NCBI GenBank assembly: GCA_019722365.1
Contig: JADFUC010000852.1
Location: forward strand, 1,922,001-1,986,000
DNA length: 64,000 bases
From: Lithospermum erythrorhizon
Lineage: Eukaryota > Streptophyta > Magnoliopsida > Boraginales > Boraginaceae
Reading direction: 5' to 3'
A program made the translations under genes and the position numbers. Shown one piece after another: positions 38,180 through 50,947 of the stretch (positions are counted from its first letter, which is position 1; each line of letters begins with the position of its first letter). A model generated the notes under the pieces. That model saw only the letters and a program-made list of their open reading frames with translations. It was not told the DNA's origin and searched no databases.

Positions 38180-39555
38180 GATGAGATTACAATTTAAGAC
38201 TGAAGACTTTCATGATTTTCCACATACTTGTACATTAAACGTCAAAGGGGGCCCGACTACACCTAACTTTTGGGGCTCCTTAGGCTTGTTGTATTCATGG
38301 AAAAGAGATGGAAGAAGATTTTTTGCATTCAACACAACTACACAACTACATAATTCATCATACTTGTCAAAAATGTTAACTATGCATTTTTGTTGTCAAA
38401 TATTTATATTACGGTTTTCTCTCAATTAAATCAAGAGACTTCAAATATCAGTCTACAAAGACATTTTTTCCTGCAGCTTCTAAGTAAGATCCTTCCGAAA
38501 AGGCCAGACTACTATTAGGGCCTTCACTTACTTATCGAAGATCGATATCGCTGTTGCTTTGCCGGCCAGCTTCCTATTCGCTTCGATTTTCTATCAAACT
38601 GGTACTAATTCCACCCAAGCAACTAACCCTTTATATCTTCCACAAACCCAACTAAGCATTTTAATTGGGGCGTACTCGATAAATAAGTTTAGTTAACGCC
38701 ACCAAAATTCAAAAGCATGTTTCGTAATTTTCAAGAAAGCAGTGTTCAATCTGGCTCAACATATCTATCACACTAACAATCTAGTTAATTCATATGTAAT
38801 TGTGCTAAACATTGAAGTGGACGGATCAAGAACGACGTAAGCATTTCGATTATCACACAACATATCCAACAACGGCTTCGAGGAAATTACCTCAGTACAT
38901 GGTCGACTATCAATGAATAATATCTTTCTTTAGGTTAGTTCATTTGAGATTTCATATTAATCACAACTATTTTCTTGTTTGGCACATACAATACCCATTT
39001 TTTTCACTACTTACTAACCTTTTCTCAATCTCCCTTGAGCCTCGAAATTTTATGACTGTATAACTAATGGCCTCATATACAGGGGAATTGGAGAAGCTGA
39101 ACTCCTTCGTACACATAACCGAAGGGATGAATCAATATAGAGTAGACTGAAAATGTGTTTTCATATAGCCGATCCACTTAATGAGACGAGACTTGTTTTT
39201 TGGTTTGGTTTATATGTAAATGCTCTAAGCTCAACGCAACTTAGATTTTCTAATTAGCAATGGCTTGGTATCATATTGTATATAAAGTACCAAGAAATTC
39301 AATAAGCAAATGCCACATTCTAATTCTGAACTTGTGTTTGTGCAACAAGTGAAAAACTAATATTCACTCGACATTCAAGAACCCATAATCATGATTCATG
39401 AAACTCATCATGACAAGAATACAATAGCATTTCCTTTTACCATTAACATCCGAATGCTATCAATATCCTCCTCAAATCATAATCATGATTCAGAGTAATA
39501 TTTTGTTTCGAAATCGCCTCGATTTAACTGACAAAAATGAAACAAGCAAAAAGAG
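38180..39555. other. Intergenic DNA
   Basis: No gene recognised. The sequence is less AT-rich than most spacers here but has no domain-bearing frame on either strand. Confidence 0.45.
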
Positions 39556-39559
39556 TATT

Positions 39560-39643
39560 GGGGTGAGAGAGGCTCGAACTCTCGACCTCAGGATTACTCA
39601 GAAGCTATGAGACCTACGCGCTAGCCAACTGCGCCACCACCCC
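39560..39643 (-). tRNA. Elongator tRNA-Met (CAT) with intron
   Basis: Read on the minus strand from 39643, the gene begins GGGGTGGTGGCGCAGTTGGC and ends with GGTCGAGAGTTCGAGCC and TCTCACCCC, giving a complete acceptor stem and T arm. The anticodon CAT is at 39609-39607, and about 11 extra bases after the anticodon loop fit the intron that plant elongator tRNA-Met genes carry. Total length is 84 nt. A run of five T at 39551-39547 on the transcribed side fits a pol III terminator. No CCA is encoded, as expected for a nuclear gene. Confidence 0.96.
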
Positions 39644-40040
39644 TTGATGTGATTTCTGCATGTTATCTTATTCAACATTGAGGATTCATACTAATCTCAT
39701 CATAACTTATGCATTACACTAGAGATACTAATATTTCCAGAGTAATAAAATTAAAGTAATTTTTCTTCTTTTTGAAAATTAATTCAACAATAAACACAAA
39801 ACATATTAACAGTTTATGATCGATTTACACCCAAATAAGCAATAAACATATACAATTATTCACAATATGCTCTATGTTTGCCTAACTGAGTGGACAATAA
39901 AGACAACAAAAAAATGAAGTTACATATGTAATTCTCCTATACGTTTGATATAGCATTTATTTTAGATATAACAGGTTGTTACAATGTATAACTTCATAAA
40001 TATGATATTTGATCTCCCTTTCCTTTTCATATAATTGTTG
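39644..40040. other. Spacer between tRNA-Met and the MUN-domain gene
   Basis: AT-rich DNA that should contain the 3'-UTR of the MUN-domain gene; nothing else recognised. Confidence 0.4.
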
Positions 40041-40050
40041 TGAAAATACT

Positions 40051-43000
40051 TTAAAATCTTCTCTTTGCTAATTGGAATGTCCTCTTCAAGAAAGTATTTG
40101 CAGGTCTATCATTCCTGTGACACAACACCCTTAGAATAGTATTGGCATCTGATCTGTTCCATCTTCCAGTAGTTGGAGGCATAGGCAACTTCTGCCCCAC
40201 CCCAACCACGCCTATCCCGCTCGCTTCACAAGCAACGATACTGAAATCTTCAACCAATTGCTCAGTCGTTTGCTCCATTAGAGCGATCACGCCTTCCACG
40301 ATTTCTGCCTCGCGGTCTACTATATCCTCTGAGATAAGGCCTTCTCCACCAGTGCAAAAAATGCGCTTCAGACTCTTGAAATCCTCCTCAATCACTTGAT
40401 GATCTGTCCATGTAAAAACTCTGGAACTTCCACCAGCAAGCAAAACCATTAAATAGGCCTCGAAGGAAGCCTTCATCACTTCTTTCAAAGCTAGTGGTTG
40501 AGCTTTATCAGTGACAATTGAACATAAGAGAGTAAGATTCTGCTTAGTTATCCTCAAAGCTGGTGGAATTCGTGTATTGGCTACATCACGGACATATAAA
40601 CTTCCATAGAATACAGAGTTGGAATCGAGGAAGATTAAACGATAAGCAGCAACTTCAGCAACATGTTGCAAGGCTACTTGAATGACTTGGCACGTGTGAT
40701 CAAAGTACGATGAGGTACTGATCTTTCTAGATCCCCAACTTCCATCGGAATGATTGTCTCTTGGGGACACCACTATTGTTTTATCAATAGAGTGAAGCTG
40801 CGATAACAAGTAATGCAATGTGTTGAGCCTAATGTATAAGCGTTGAGTTCCTCGGCTGGTGGAAGGACGTGGATGGTTCCCTTCATTAAAAAGATGTGGA
40901 TTCTGATCTCTTGCTCCACAAGCTGCTTTTCTCAATAGCTTTGAAAACTTTGAGGCATTGCTACATCGTGTCAGAGGAGGAAGTGTTGGTAGATAACTTT
41001 GTTTTGATCCTGCAATAACACAATTTATGTATTGTCAATCAAAAGAATTTCTACACTTATTAGTAATATGAAGTTAATTTACATACCACAAGAGGCAATG
41101 AACGTAATGTATTCTATGAAGATATGTTCAAGACCATAAGAAAGCTCATGAATTAAGTCCTCAGATACTCCTGCAGGAATCTCCAAGAAGCTTTCAATCG
41201 CTCCCTTGGCATTTTTCATTAGCTCGGAGGCTGTCTGTGCATAAGGCTCGTTCTTGCACTTTGGATTCCATGTCTATACAACAAAATATACAATTAACTA
41301 GAAAAAATACTTAATATATATGAATTATGATGACGATGATGAAATGAGAAATGTGAAGATCTTACTTCAGTTTCTCTAGCTCTTTTGACGATCTCTTTCC
41401 CTCGCTTCAACCTTTTCTGAATCCATTTTCTAAGAAGGTTCATTATAAGAGAATTAACTTCATAAGGAACCATTTCTTTCAAGATGGCTTTTCCACGATC
41501 TTCGCACTTTTCATAATCCTCGACAACCATATGGAGCAATGTCTGCTCAAGATTTCCAGCTCGTTGCAACACTGAGATTGTGTCATTCATCAAAGATGAT
41601 GATTCTGATAGGTATTGCTTCAACAATGTACCATAGCAAGTATGCAATGTCACTGCTGCAATGCCAATCGCGTTGGGGTGCCATTTCTTGAGGGCTGGAC
41701 TAAATATTTCTTTCTCTTTAGAGAACAAGTCTTCAGTGCTTTCTGCTAACTTGATTAACACGTCACCCGCCTCATGCCATTCGATATGTGTGCCATTGAC
41801 ATTCGCATCTTCTAACATCTAATATTGCAAAACAAAGTTATATATCAGTGAACACTTTTTAAATTAACAAATCAAAGTATTATAAGATAACTAATTATCA
41901 TGAAAACCTTTGCAAAAGCATTTTGCAATGATGCACGGATATAATTGTCCGCTTTACTTCCATATGAATCATCTGTCAATTCATTTTCATGATCTACACC
42001 CAGAGTATATCCTGGAACATCCTCTTCCAAAATCTTGGATGTGGCAAACCCGAAGGGAATAATATTTTCCATAGATGTAGTAGTTCCCTTGTGAAAATTT
42101 TCATGATAATCAACCAATCTCTTCTCTGCCCATTTTTTCATTGAAGTCAAAACTGATCTCAACATCTTAACATAAAGAGGCTCTCTGTCAACTTTCTTAG
42201 CATCGGTAGACACTTCTTTCAACATAGCTAGAGACGCTCCAATTAGATCATGCTCAACTTGTCCAGTCCTCAAATATTGCTCGAATAACACCCAACTAAA
42301 ACAAAGATTATGAATTGATCTATTAATCCCAAGAATGTTCCATGTTTTTGACATTAGCTCAAGAAGCTCATCCACCTCGTCGAGGACTAATGTCTCATCC
42401 TTAAGATCGAATATTGAATAAAGCAATGCAAAATAGATATGGATATTGAGAGGATAGCCGTCAGCCCAATGGCATATATCAGTCTGTGCACCATCAACGC
42501 TTCGCCAAGATAACGAACCCACACAATTGCTGAGTGATTTCATCAACTCCGAACTCTTGCCAGTGTCAATTGGCTTCGACTCACAAGCAAGCATGATGTC
42601 TCTGAATCGCTTAGCGGATGAGTTGGACTTCTCAAGTGGGATAGAAGGGTACAGTAGGAGTCCTGCTTCCAGGATTTTGAGCTGACGCTTTTGCCATGCA
42701 TGATATTCTTGAGAAGTATAAAATTCAGATGGTTTTAGATGACGCAATAGCTCTAGTGGTAGGATTATTGTTTCTGCACGTCTACCCATCTACACAATTG
42801 CAAAGCCAGTTAAACATATTGTTGAAATGAAACATAACATTGAAATTACAATGCATGCTTAATTAGAAAAAATGTAAACCAAATTACTAACAAAACTACT
42901 AAAGGTTGAAATTTATTATTGATAAAGAAAATCAACTTGCCTGGTTAATTTTTTTGTTTAGTTAACCACCTAATTCCTCTTTATTATTACAAGAGTAAAG

Positions 43001-43755
43001 ATTCCCGGGAGGAGCATAATTCAATTTTTCTACTCACAATTTTCTTCAAGTTCAACTGAATCATTTAGAATTTCTTGGTATGTAATTAATATTTTGATTG
43101 GATACATTGAAAAAAACTTCTACATCCGCCCCTGATTAGGCATTCTAAATGTTCATTTTTCTTTTGCATGCATGCAAAATGACACATTATTAGGCAAGAA
43201 AAAAAACATATGTACTTACTTGTCCAACAAGGGTCCTCATTAAAGTTTTACGTAGCCGGTTATCACTTTGTTCAGTGACCCTCATCTGCCGTCTCATAAT
43301 CTCCGCCGATGTCAATGGGCGGCGTCGTGGTGCTGGTACTGACGAAAACGCCATAGGACTACGACCGCCGCCCGATGAAGAAGAGTCCGTGCCCGCTAAA
43401 CTAGCTCTCCTTGAAGATGGCTTCTTCATCATTTTCAACCCCAAGGCCGTCTTCACACGGCTAGTCACCGCCATTCCTACACCCGGCGCCTTCGTCGATG
43501 GGCCGAGATTAGACCCAAAACCTGATCCCGAACCACTTCCATCTCCTCCCTCAAATGAATTATTATAATGTGTGACTGGCCCCCTACCTCCAAACCCCGG
43601 GGATGACCTACAGGTTGTGAAGAAAAGTCTGCGCGGTCAAGGCCCTCCAGCATGTTGAAGGGCCATTCTACGTCCAGAGCCGCCTCCCTGTGAGGCGGCT
43701 CAAGGTCTAGTTGCGTAGATTGATAATAACCCGAATGGCGACGTTGCTGCATCAT
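40051..43755 (-). CDS. MUN-domain (DUF810, Munc13-like) protein with a frameshifted first exon
   Basis: Plant Munc13-like family; PATROL1 in the same family delivers a proton pump to the plasma membrane. This copy is closer to the At2g33420/At1g04470 type. Exons: 43755-43220, 42789-41908, 41818-41366, 41273-41087 and 41009-40051; all downstream junctions keep phase. The first ATG (43755) starts 42 family-like residues ending DVEWPFNMLEGLDRADF, then the frame breaks: the expected link to FFTTCRSSPGFGGRG lacks about 22 bases near 43630, and the original frame stops at 43477. An in-frame ATG two bases later (43474) opens 911 residues containing the whole MUN region, through MGRRAETIILPLELLRHLKP and ADNYIRASLQNAFAK to the end. 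So either an N-terminally short protein, a mild pseudogene, or an assembly error. Confidence 0.85.
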
Positions 43756-44670
43756 TTCGGTAATTTGGGTAGGGGGATGGTGGTGGACAAAATTCCGGCT
43801 ACGGAGAGTCGGAGATATGTCGATTTAGATATCCGGCCAGAGAATTGGAGGAGAGAAACTAGCGAGCATTATGGGGTTTTTTTTTGCATTCACAATTCAC
43901 AACAAGAGAAGTGAGAGAAAGAGAAAGAATGATAAGAGGATTGATGCTTTTGACCAACAATTGCATGCGTAGAAACATGCGAGGCAAAGGAGGTATAGGG
44001 AGTCAACTAACCATTATTTTCTTCCGAAAACATCTCCAAGGTTTCTCTTACTTCTTTATTCAGTTTGTATCTTCTATATTCTATAATCAAAGTAACAAAA
44101 TTTGATACATCTAAAGGCTAAATCATTTCTCCTATAATCAAATTTTATAAAGTAAAGATTGAAATAATAACGAGGTAGTTTATCATGTATTAAAACTAAA
44201 AAAATAATAATTAATTTGATGAAATAAATGAAATAGAAACAAACAATTTCGCCAATACGGATAATTCAAGGAGAGAGATCCCTCAAGTTAATTGTTAAAA
44301 AAATCGAATTGACAAAACAAAATAGGAAAAAATTGTATCATGTATCATCACACAACGATATAGTTTCTAGCATGATCCCGATCAATATTAACAGTTTATT
44401 TCTAGTATTTTTTTACTACATGTTGGCTCGGTTTAATTGAAAAGTTACATGGCTAGTTAATTTGCTGTGTTTTCAAAGCAAGTATGTGTGGAACATGAGA
44501 TTGTCAAGAAGGTGATGATGAATGATTGGGCTTTTTAAAGGCAATTGCTTCAAACAGAGGAAAAATGATTGCCCAATTAGACTTACATTTTACTCCACAT
44601 TTCTACTAAATATGAGCACATCTCTTTAATTTCCTTACACCACCAAAAACACATACACACTGAAGAGAGA
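43756..44670. promoter_or_regulatory. Divergent intergenic region between the MUN gene and ARPC2B
   Basis: The two start codons face away from each other across about 0.92 kb. A pyrimidine patch on the minus strand (cattctttctctttctctc, 43930-43912) is typical of plant core promoters and would serve the MUN gene. No clear TATA box was chosen for either gene. Shared regulation is possible but not shown. Confidence 0.4.
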
Positions 44671-44695
44671 TATGAAGAAGATAGGAAAAGACAGA

Positions 44696-47425
44696 ATGGC
44701 ATGTTTTGATAGAGCATCTCCAGCATTAAAGGAGATTCTGCTCAACTTGTACAAGTAATCAAACTGCTTGTCTGAGTTCTTACATTCATCTTTTTTAACT
44801 TTAGTTTTTGATTTTTAATCGTTCGTTAATTACTCGTATCAGTTTAAAGAAGGGGAAGCACAGTGGCTGCAGATCAGCCAAAGCACCACTTCATCATATT
44901 ACATGAAGTTTACAACTTCTACCACTCAAAATGAACTAGAATTACAAAAAGAAAGATCATTTCAGTTATGCCTCGTGGTTTGATGTACTATCGATCTTTT
45001 TACAAACCTAGTGTCCGAGTTTTGAACACTCGAGCCCCCCTTCCCTCCACCCCTCATATACAAGAAATTAAAAGAGCTAATTGATCTCTTCAACAATGAG
45101 TTTTGGAAAGCATGTGAATAATTTCATAATAGTAATAAATACCTTGCTTGTCTGAATAGTTTGTTTCACGACAGTGCCAGAAAGCCAGTGGAGTTGGATC
45201 ATCACTTGCACGAGTTTGGATCTGTGGAATACCATGTGGAGGTAACTTACAGAACCAATCTTTAAAAGGCTAGTTACCTTTTCCTTACTTTTTTTGTTGG
45301 GTTAAGTTATTTTATGTATACATACATGGAATACCTTTGACTATAAATTGAACAATCAACAGTCTTCTGCATCAAGTCCACATGATACATACCTGTCAGT
45401 ATCGACGCCCCTCTTATCTCAAGGAATCGTCCCCGCGTCTAGGCTTTCACCTCAAACTCTAGAGATGATAAAGGCAATATGCCCAGATGTTTTGGAGATA
45501 GTTGAACCTGCAAAAGAAGGATATCAAGTCACTTTGAGACTTAAGTTTGTAAGACTTCCAAGTAATAATGGTCAGTGAATCTACAGTAATTACAGAAAAA
45601 TAGTTAGACGTACTCTGTTTTATACAAATACTAGAACCTTCACAATAGCCAAATCTCTAAATGTTACTAACAAGGTAATTGGATGTCCAATGAATTTCTA
45701 GCATATCTATACTTAATGATATAGTATATCCATATGTCTATATTTGATTCTCATTGATCAAGTATCTTAATTTAATGTTTATCTGAACTAGTATTGGCAC
45801 ATGTAACTCATTTGCCGAAATCTTTCCAGCTTCCATAAAAATTATATCAAACATTTCATCGGTGCAATCTGTTATTCTGAGCTCCCAACTGAAACAAATA
45901 TTATGGAATGCCAACTCCTTGGATGTATGTGAAGGAGCATACACACCAATCAAGCTAGTTTATCATCCAAGGGAGCCTTTCTATGTCATCAAACAGGTAA
46001 AATTATAATCTTCTCTCCCATTAGAACATTAAAAATAGTCGGGACAAATCTTTATGAGATTGTTAAGTCATAGATCTAGTAAATTATGTCGTTTGAGATG
46101 TTAAGTTACTGTTAGTACTTACAAACATTGCTAAGAGATTTTACATGATTTTGTTAAGCACATATTAACCCAAGTCCTTCGTAGCCAACGAAAATCACTG
46201 CAGTGTTCCCAATGCGCTTTAAAGAAGACACGGATGTTATTATTGCAACAGCATTCTTTCAGGTAACATCAGAACATAATTGTCAAAAGAAATATGAATG
46301 AAATGTACATGGAATATAGGTTCGAGAGTGTTTTAAGATTTGAAATGTCTTGTAAAGGAACTCATGGATGTTGGAAGTAAAGAAGCATTTTCTAAGGCAC
46401 CTCATTGCATCTGGTCTCCCATTCCACCACTTGAATTAAGAGGAGAGCTCATTGAAGACTTGAGCACCAATGGGGGTTTTGTTTCTTTCGGTATTCACCG
46501 TCTCTCAAAATTATGCTCAATACCCATCAACATGTATCACTTGAAAAATCTATTTTAAAACCACTCGAGATCATTATAGGATACAAAACAGTTTTAAGCT
46601 TGAGTTATTTGCAGATATCAATTCGAGACATGTTGAAGGCAAAAAACTTGACAAGACAGTATGGAATTTATTGAATTTCTATGCCTTTGTAAAATATCAT
46701 GTGAAGGTAAACTTACAAGATTAACTAGAATATTTAACAAGAATATTGTGAGAGATCATCAACTTAAAAAAACTGAAAATGACAAACAGAGCACCAGAGG
46801 TTTCATCCAGAGGAGGATGAGAACACGTTCGGAAACTATGGTGGAGGTAATAAAACATACCTCCAAGTTTTCTATCGTTCTTTCACTTCTGATGACAAGC
46901 CGTTATATGAGCTTCTCTTCATTGCAACTTTGCAGGTCTTGCATAAGGAAGAAGTACAAGAAGATCAAAATACTAAGAGAAAGACTCGAGGTATGTATAT
47001 TGATGGGGGTAGATACCCAAACAGATGATAGCAGTTGAATATACAGTAAACGGACCTCCATACTAAACACATCTAATTATCTAAATCGGTATAAAACAGT
47101 TAGCATATGTACATAAGATGAAAGACCAAAACGTTTCATCATTTCTTTCATTGCTATATGATATTCTTATTCTTCATTATGTCTCTGAATATCGTTTACC
47201 TGAGTAAGTGCTGAAAATGGTTCCAATGCAGCATGGCGACGCATGAGGAAATTGGTGATCTTGTCGAAAGAAAGGATACAGAAACAAAGATCTAAATTAA
47301 AAATTAAAATCAACAGACTTCGCTCAAGATTAAGAATCCATGGGTTCAGTCGTTTTCGTCGAAAATGGCTGAAGATACTTAAGTTTTCTTCAGTAACAAG
47401 CTATACGAGATTGGAGAAATGCTAA
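44696..47425 (+). CDS. ARPC2B: Actin-related protein 2/3 complex subunit 2B
   Basis: Subunit of the ARP2/3 complex, which nucleates branched actin filaments under SCAR/WAVE control; plant mutants of the complex have distorted trichomes. Ten exons: 44696-44754, 45175-45241, 45363-45570, 45830-45996, 46185-46262, 46358-46490, 46615-46706, 46790-46846, 46936-46990 and 47232-47425. All phases fit and give 369 residues, close to Arabidopsis ARPC2B (about 374). Diagnostic segments include MACFDRASPALKEILL, YLSVSTPLLSQG, KAICPDVLEIVEPAKEGYQV, ITAVFPMRFKEDTDVIIATA, HCIWSPIPPLELRGE and RHVEGKKLDKTVWNLLNFYA. The very basic C-terminus (KERIQKQRSKLKIKINRLRS) is longer in character than ARPC2A. An in-frame upstream ATG at 44672 would add eight residues; the second ATG is chosen because the family starts MACF. 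Confidence 0.93.
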
Positions 47426-48605
47426 AATCGCTTTGGTGATGAAATAGCAAACAGTTCACCTCATGCAGTTATCTCTGACAAGGGTTGAACACTAGAACCA
47501 TCATATGCTATTAAAAGAAATATTTAGATTCATCTCTCAATTAGAAGCTTCAACCATATATTGAGCTTATGATTGATTTAATGCTTGGTAATTTATACCA
47601 TCAAAATTCAATATGTGAGGTGCCTCACAATGTGTGTAATGGTCTTTATGATGCATATAGCAAACTGATTCTCAGAGAAGCTTAACAAGCGACAAACCTT
47701 CGTTTCTTCCTGGAAACATCAGCAACAGACTGTTATTGGACAGACACTTTCATTAAAGAATATTATTCACAGCCTCTGCGGAGCGTCGGTGCGATGCGTT
47801 ATTATATTTGATGAATTTTGACACCATAGCCTTAATAGTGCTTTCAAACATTTGTCTCGCTCATTGTCTTTCATTAGTAAACTTACATGGTCACCCATCC
47901 TAGAATTGTGGAGTTCTTATAAGATAAGGTTAGAAAAAAAATGTATCTTGGTGGTATGAATATTACCGTCGAATCTTTATCATGATGCATACGGACGGAG
48001 TATTACATGTAAAACGCACATTATCCTTAAAACTCGCAGCCTCCCATAGGTGCATTGGACTAGAAAGGATACAATGGATTGTCGAATAATAATAGAAGCA
48101 CTCTAATCTATTCTTCGAACTAAATCGAGCATGCTAGCTATCAACACAAACCAAAAAATAACTCAGAACAATTATATAAATTACTTCCAAATTAGATAAC
48201 CGAATTATGTCAATTTGCATTCAACTTAAAATCAATTTCAAATTCTATTTTAACCGAATTAATTACCACTAACGAAAACACTTAATCAAATGAGCTTCTC
48301 CTTAGATAAAAATGAAAAATATTGAAAGAATATTGAGAAAATGAAGTTTGAGATAAATTGAAGATTGAAGAAATTGCTGCTTGAATGATCGGAACTCGTT
48401 TGAGCGGGAAGTGAGAATACGCTTTGAACAGTACAATCAGTCAAACACATCACGATTTGATAATCTAAATGAATAAAGTGAAATTTTATTGTTTAGATTT
48501 TATTTCAAATTGTATTTCGTCGAACCAACTATCATATTCTCGAGTCAAGTGTCGGCTTAATTTTAGCATTTTCATTAATAGAATCTAATTTTCATGTGTT
48601 AATAT
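47426..48605. other. ARPC2B 3' region and AT-rich spacer
   Basis: Contains the ARPC2B 3'-UTR; nothing else recognised. Confidence 0.4.
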
Positions 48606-48611
48606 ATTACT

Positions 48612-48855
48612 AAACAAAGCCTTTATTCTTTGTCTTTTTAATTTAATTATTTTGTTTCAAATTCTTGAAATCTTTACAATAGAAAATTAAATTCTACATT
48701 TTTCAATGTAATTTTTATTGATAAATTATCAATAAGCCGATATTAATTTTAATTAATTGTCGTTACATTTTTCAATGTCTTTTTAACTAGTTTATTATTT
48801 TCTTAATCTATCTGCAAATGGTTAGGAAGATAATTGAAAAGGAACGAAGGGAGTA
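48612..48855. mobile_element. Degraded Stowaway-like MITE, same family as the one at 30426
   Basis: The right end aacgaagggagta and the internal blocks ttctacattttt, taattaattgt and ttaatctat match the order in the element at 30426-30738. The segment gttaggaagataattgaaaa is also shared. The left end has decayed. Confidence 0.5.
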
Positions 48856-48859
48856 CTAA

Positions 48860-49940
48860 TTTAATACTTATATGAGTGTTCAAATATATTACGGAGTATT
48901 AATAGTAGATATTATGAATTCAATAATTATGTATAATATTTTTCGAGTCAAAGCAAGCTTATGTCTCGAAATTCGTCAATTTTTTTTAATACGATTCAGA
49001 CTTGATAAAAGGCATGCTGGTGTGATGCAAGTGTGGGAGTACTAATCATTTAAAGAGTAAAAATAGGAAGATTAGGTTGTAAAATATTACTCGGTAACTC
49101 TTAAATAAAAGTTAAAATGTGGCTTGATGTTTAGGAAGGGATGGATGAAGTATTTTGCAATATAAAAGAAGAGTGGATAGTGTATATATAAGTCATGTTG
49201 ATTTATTTCATTATATATTAAAGATTCAGAGAATATAAAATTACCACAATATGTTACATGATGAAAATATCAAAAATAGTATTTTTAACATAATTTATTA
49301 ATATAATCATAATAGTTTTGATTCAAATCAATATTAGGTATTAAGTCATGAAATCACAATCAATTTTCGAGGTATGTCATGAAAATGGATAGATACATAA
49401 CCTAGGATTAACACTAATTTGTAGACCTACTCCAGTTAGCACCCTTGTATAATATCTACTTCTTATATTTTAAGACACTCAAATGGTCAATCAAATTCAA
49501 AAGATAAAATTATATTCATTGATATGTACTCTTATATTGGTTTAACACAAAATATTGTTCAATATACGCAAGAATTCGTACAACGTAAATATATGCATGA
49601 TAAACATATCAACTTTCCTGTCATGTTCATAGTTTTTTCAGAGTTTACCCTATTTGTTAGTACTTATAATTTTAGAGTTTATATTTCAATTATTAAAGAT
49701 CTACACAAATCGCATTAGTTTAACAAATTAAAAAAGTTAAGCATCAATTCAAATTATTCGCAACGCTCTTTCTTTTGTAGTCGTTGGCCAAATTGTATAG
49801 CTCACTTTTTTTTATAGTATTAGACATTTCAAATCTAATTTCATTATTAATTTAATGGTTATAGAGTTTGCTTCTATATATAGATATAATTAATAAATAA
49901 GATTGACTTAAACTGTTATTTATTTTTATTAATTTCATGG
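48860..49940. other. AT-rich intergenic DNA
   Basis: No gene or clear element. The open frame at 49524-49718 lacks a domain. Confidence 0.4.
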
Positions 49941-49948
49941 TTTGTATG

Positions 49949-50819
49949 TAGGGCTGTGAGCGAGCCGAAAAGCTCGATACGATTCGTGTATTAAATTCGA
50001 AATAGTTCGGGATTCGATGTTAGGCTGCGGTTAAGCGTGAAATTTGAACTTTTATTTCGTATTAAGCTATACTTAGAAGCGGCGTTCGCTTCGGCTTCAG
50101 TTGGAGAATTCATGGGGAAAAATATATATATATGACCTTTGGTCGATAATCCCCACTGGTCCCCGATGTAATACCCTCACACTCTTTTATGTATCGATGG
50201 GTAGCTCAAATTGGTTGCCCAATGCAGGCCAATAAACCCCCAAAGAAGCCCCAGATTAAAACCTAAACATATAACCTACTTAACACATTCGTCGTTTTAC
50301 CGTTTGCTTATCGCTACCAGGTGTTCTCTACCGATCCTACCGTCTACCAGCTCATTGATGACGACCTCAATCTTTCATCGCACAAACTCATAGACGATGA
50401 AATAATTAATATTTTGAGTTAGTGAGTTTGACTTTTGACTTTGGGTTTTGATAAGCGATTGATTCGATTCGGTTTAAATGTTTGTGCTACTTTTTTAGGG
50501 CTATGATGATATTTTTTTAAGATTATAAAACAGAGAAATCGATTCGAGACGTATTTTGGCATGACATCTTGTTGTTTGTAGCCATGATGTCTTGGGACTT
50601 TTTCTTGAAGAAACATAAATCGAGCTGTAAATTAAAAAAAAATGATTTGAGGCGACTTTTCGAGCAGTTAGAAAAATAACTTGATATTTGTCAAAATTGA
50701 CATTGAACTTCAGTCGAATATCAATTTTGATATTCGGCAGTCTCGAGCAATCTTTTTTGGCGAGCGAGCGAACTCGAACAGCAGGATATTCGGTTCGATT
50801 CGACTCGTTTACAACCCTA
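49949..50819. mobile_element. Non-autonomous hAT-like transposon with perfect 8-bp target duplication
   Basis: The element starts tagggctgtgagcgagccga and ends gattcgactcgtttacaaccctA, an imperfect inverted repeat of the type common to plant hAT MITEs. The 8-bp direct repeat tttgtatg flanks it exactly at 49941-49948 and 50820-50827. Length is 871 bp. No transposase frame is present, so movement would have depended on an autonomous relative. Motifs such as gattcg and gagcgagcgaactcg recur near both ends as subterminal repeats. Confidence 0.9.
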
Positions 50820-50947
50820 TTTGTATGTATAGCTTGCTTTGTATATCTTGCTGCATGATGCAATTTTTTTCAAATAGAAAAACTCAAATTAAAATTGTCT
50901 CATTATAAGCAGTTTGCGAGACATGCATAGGAAAAGTATGTATTTTA

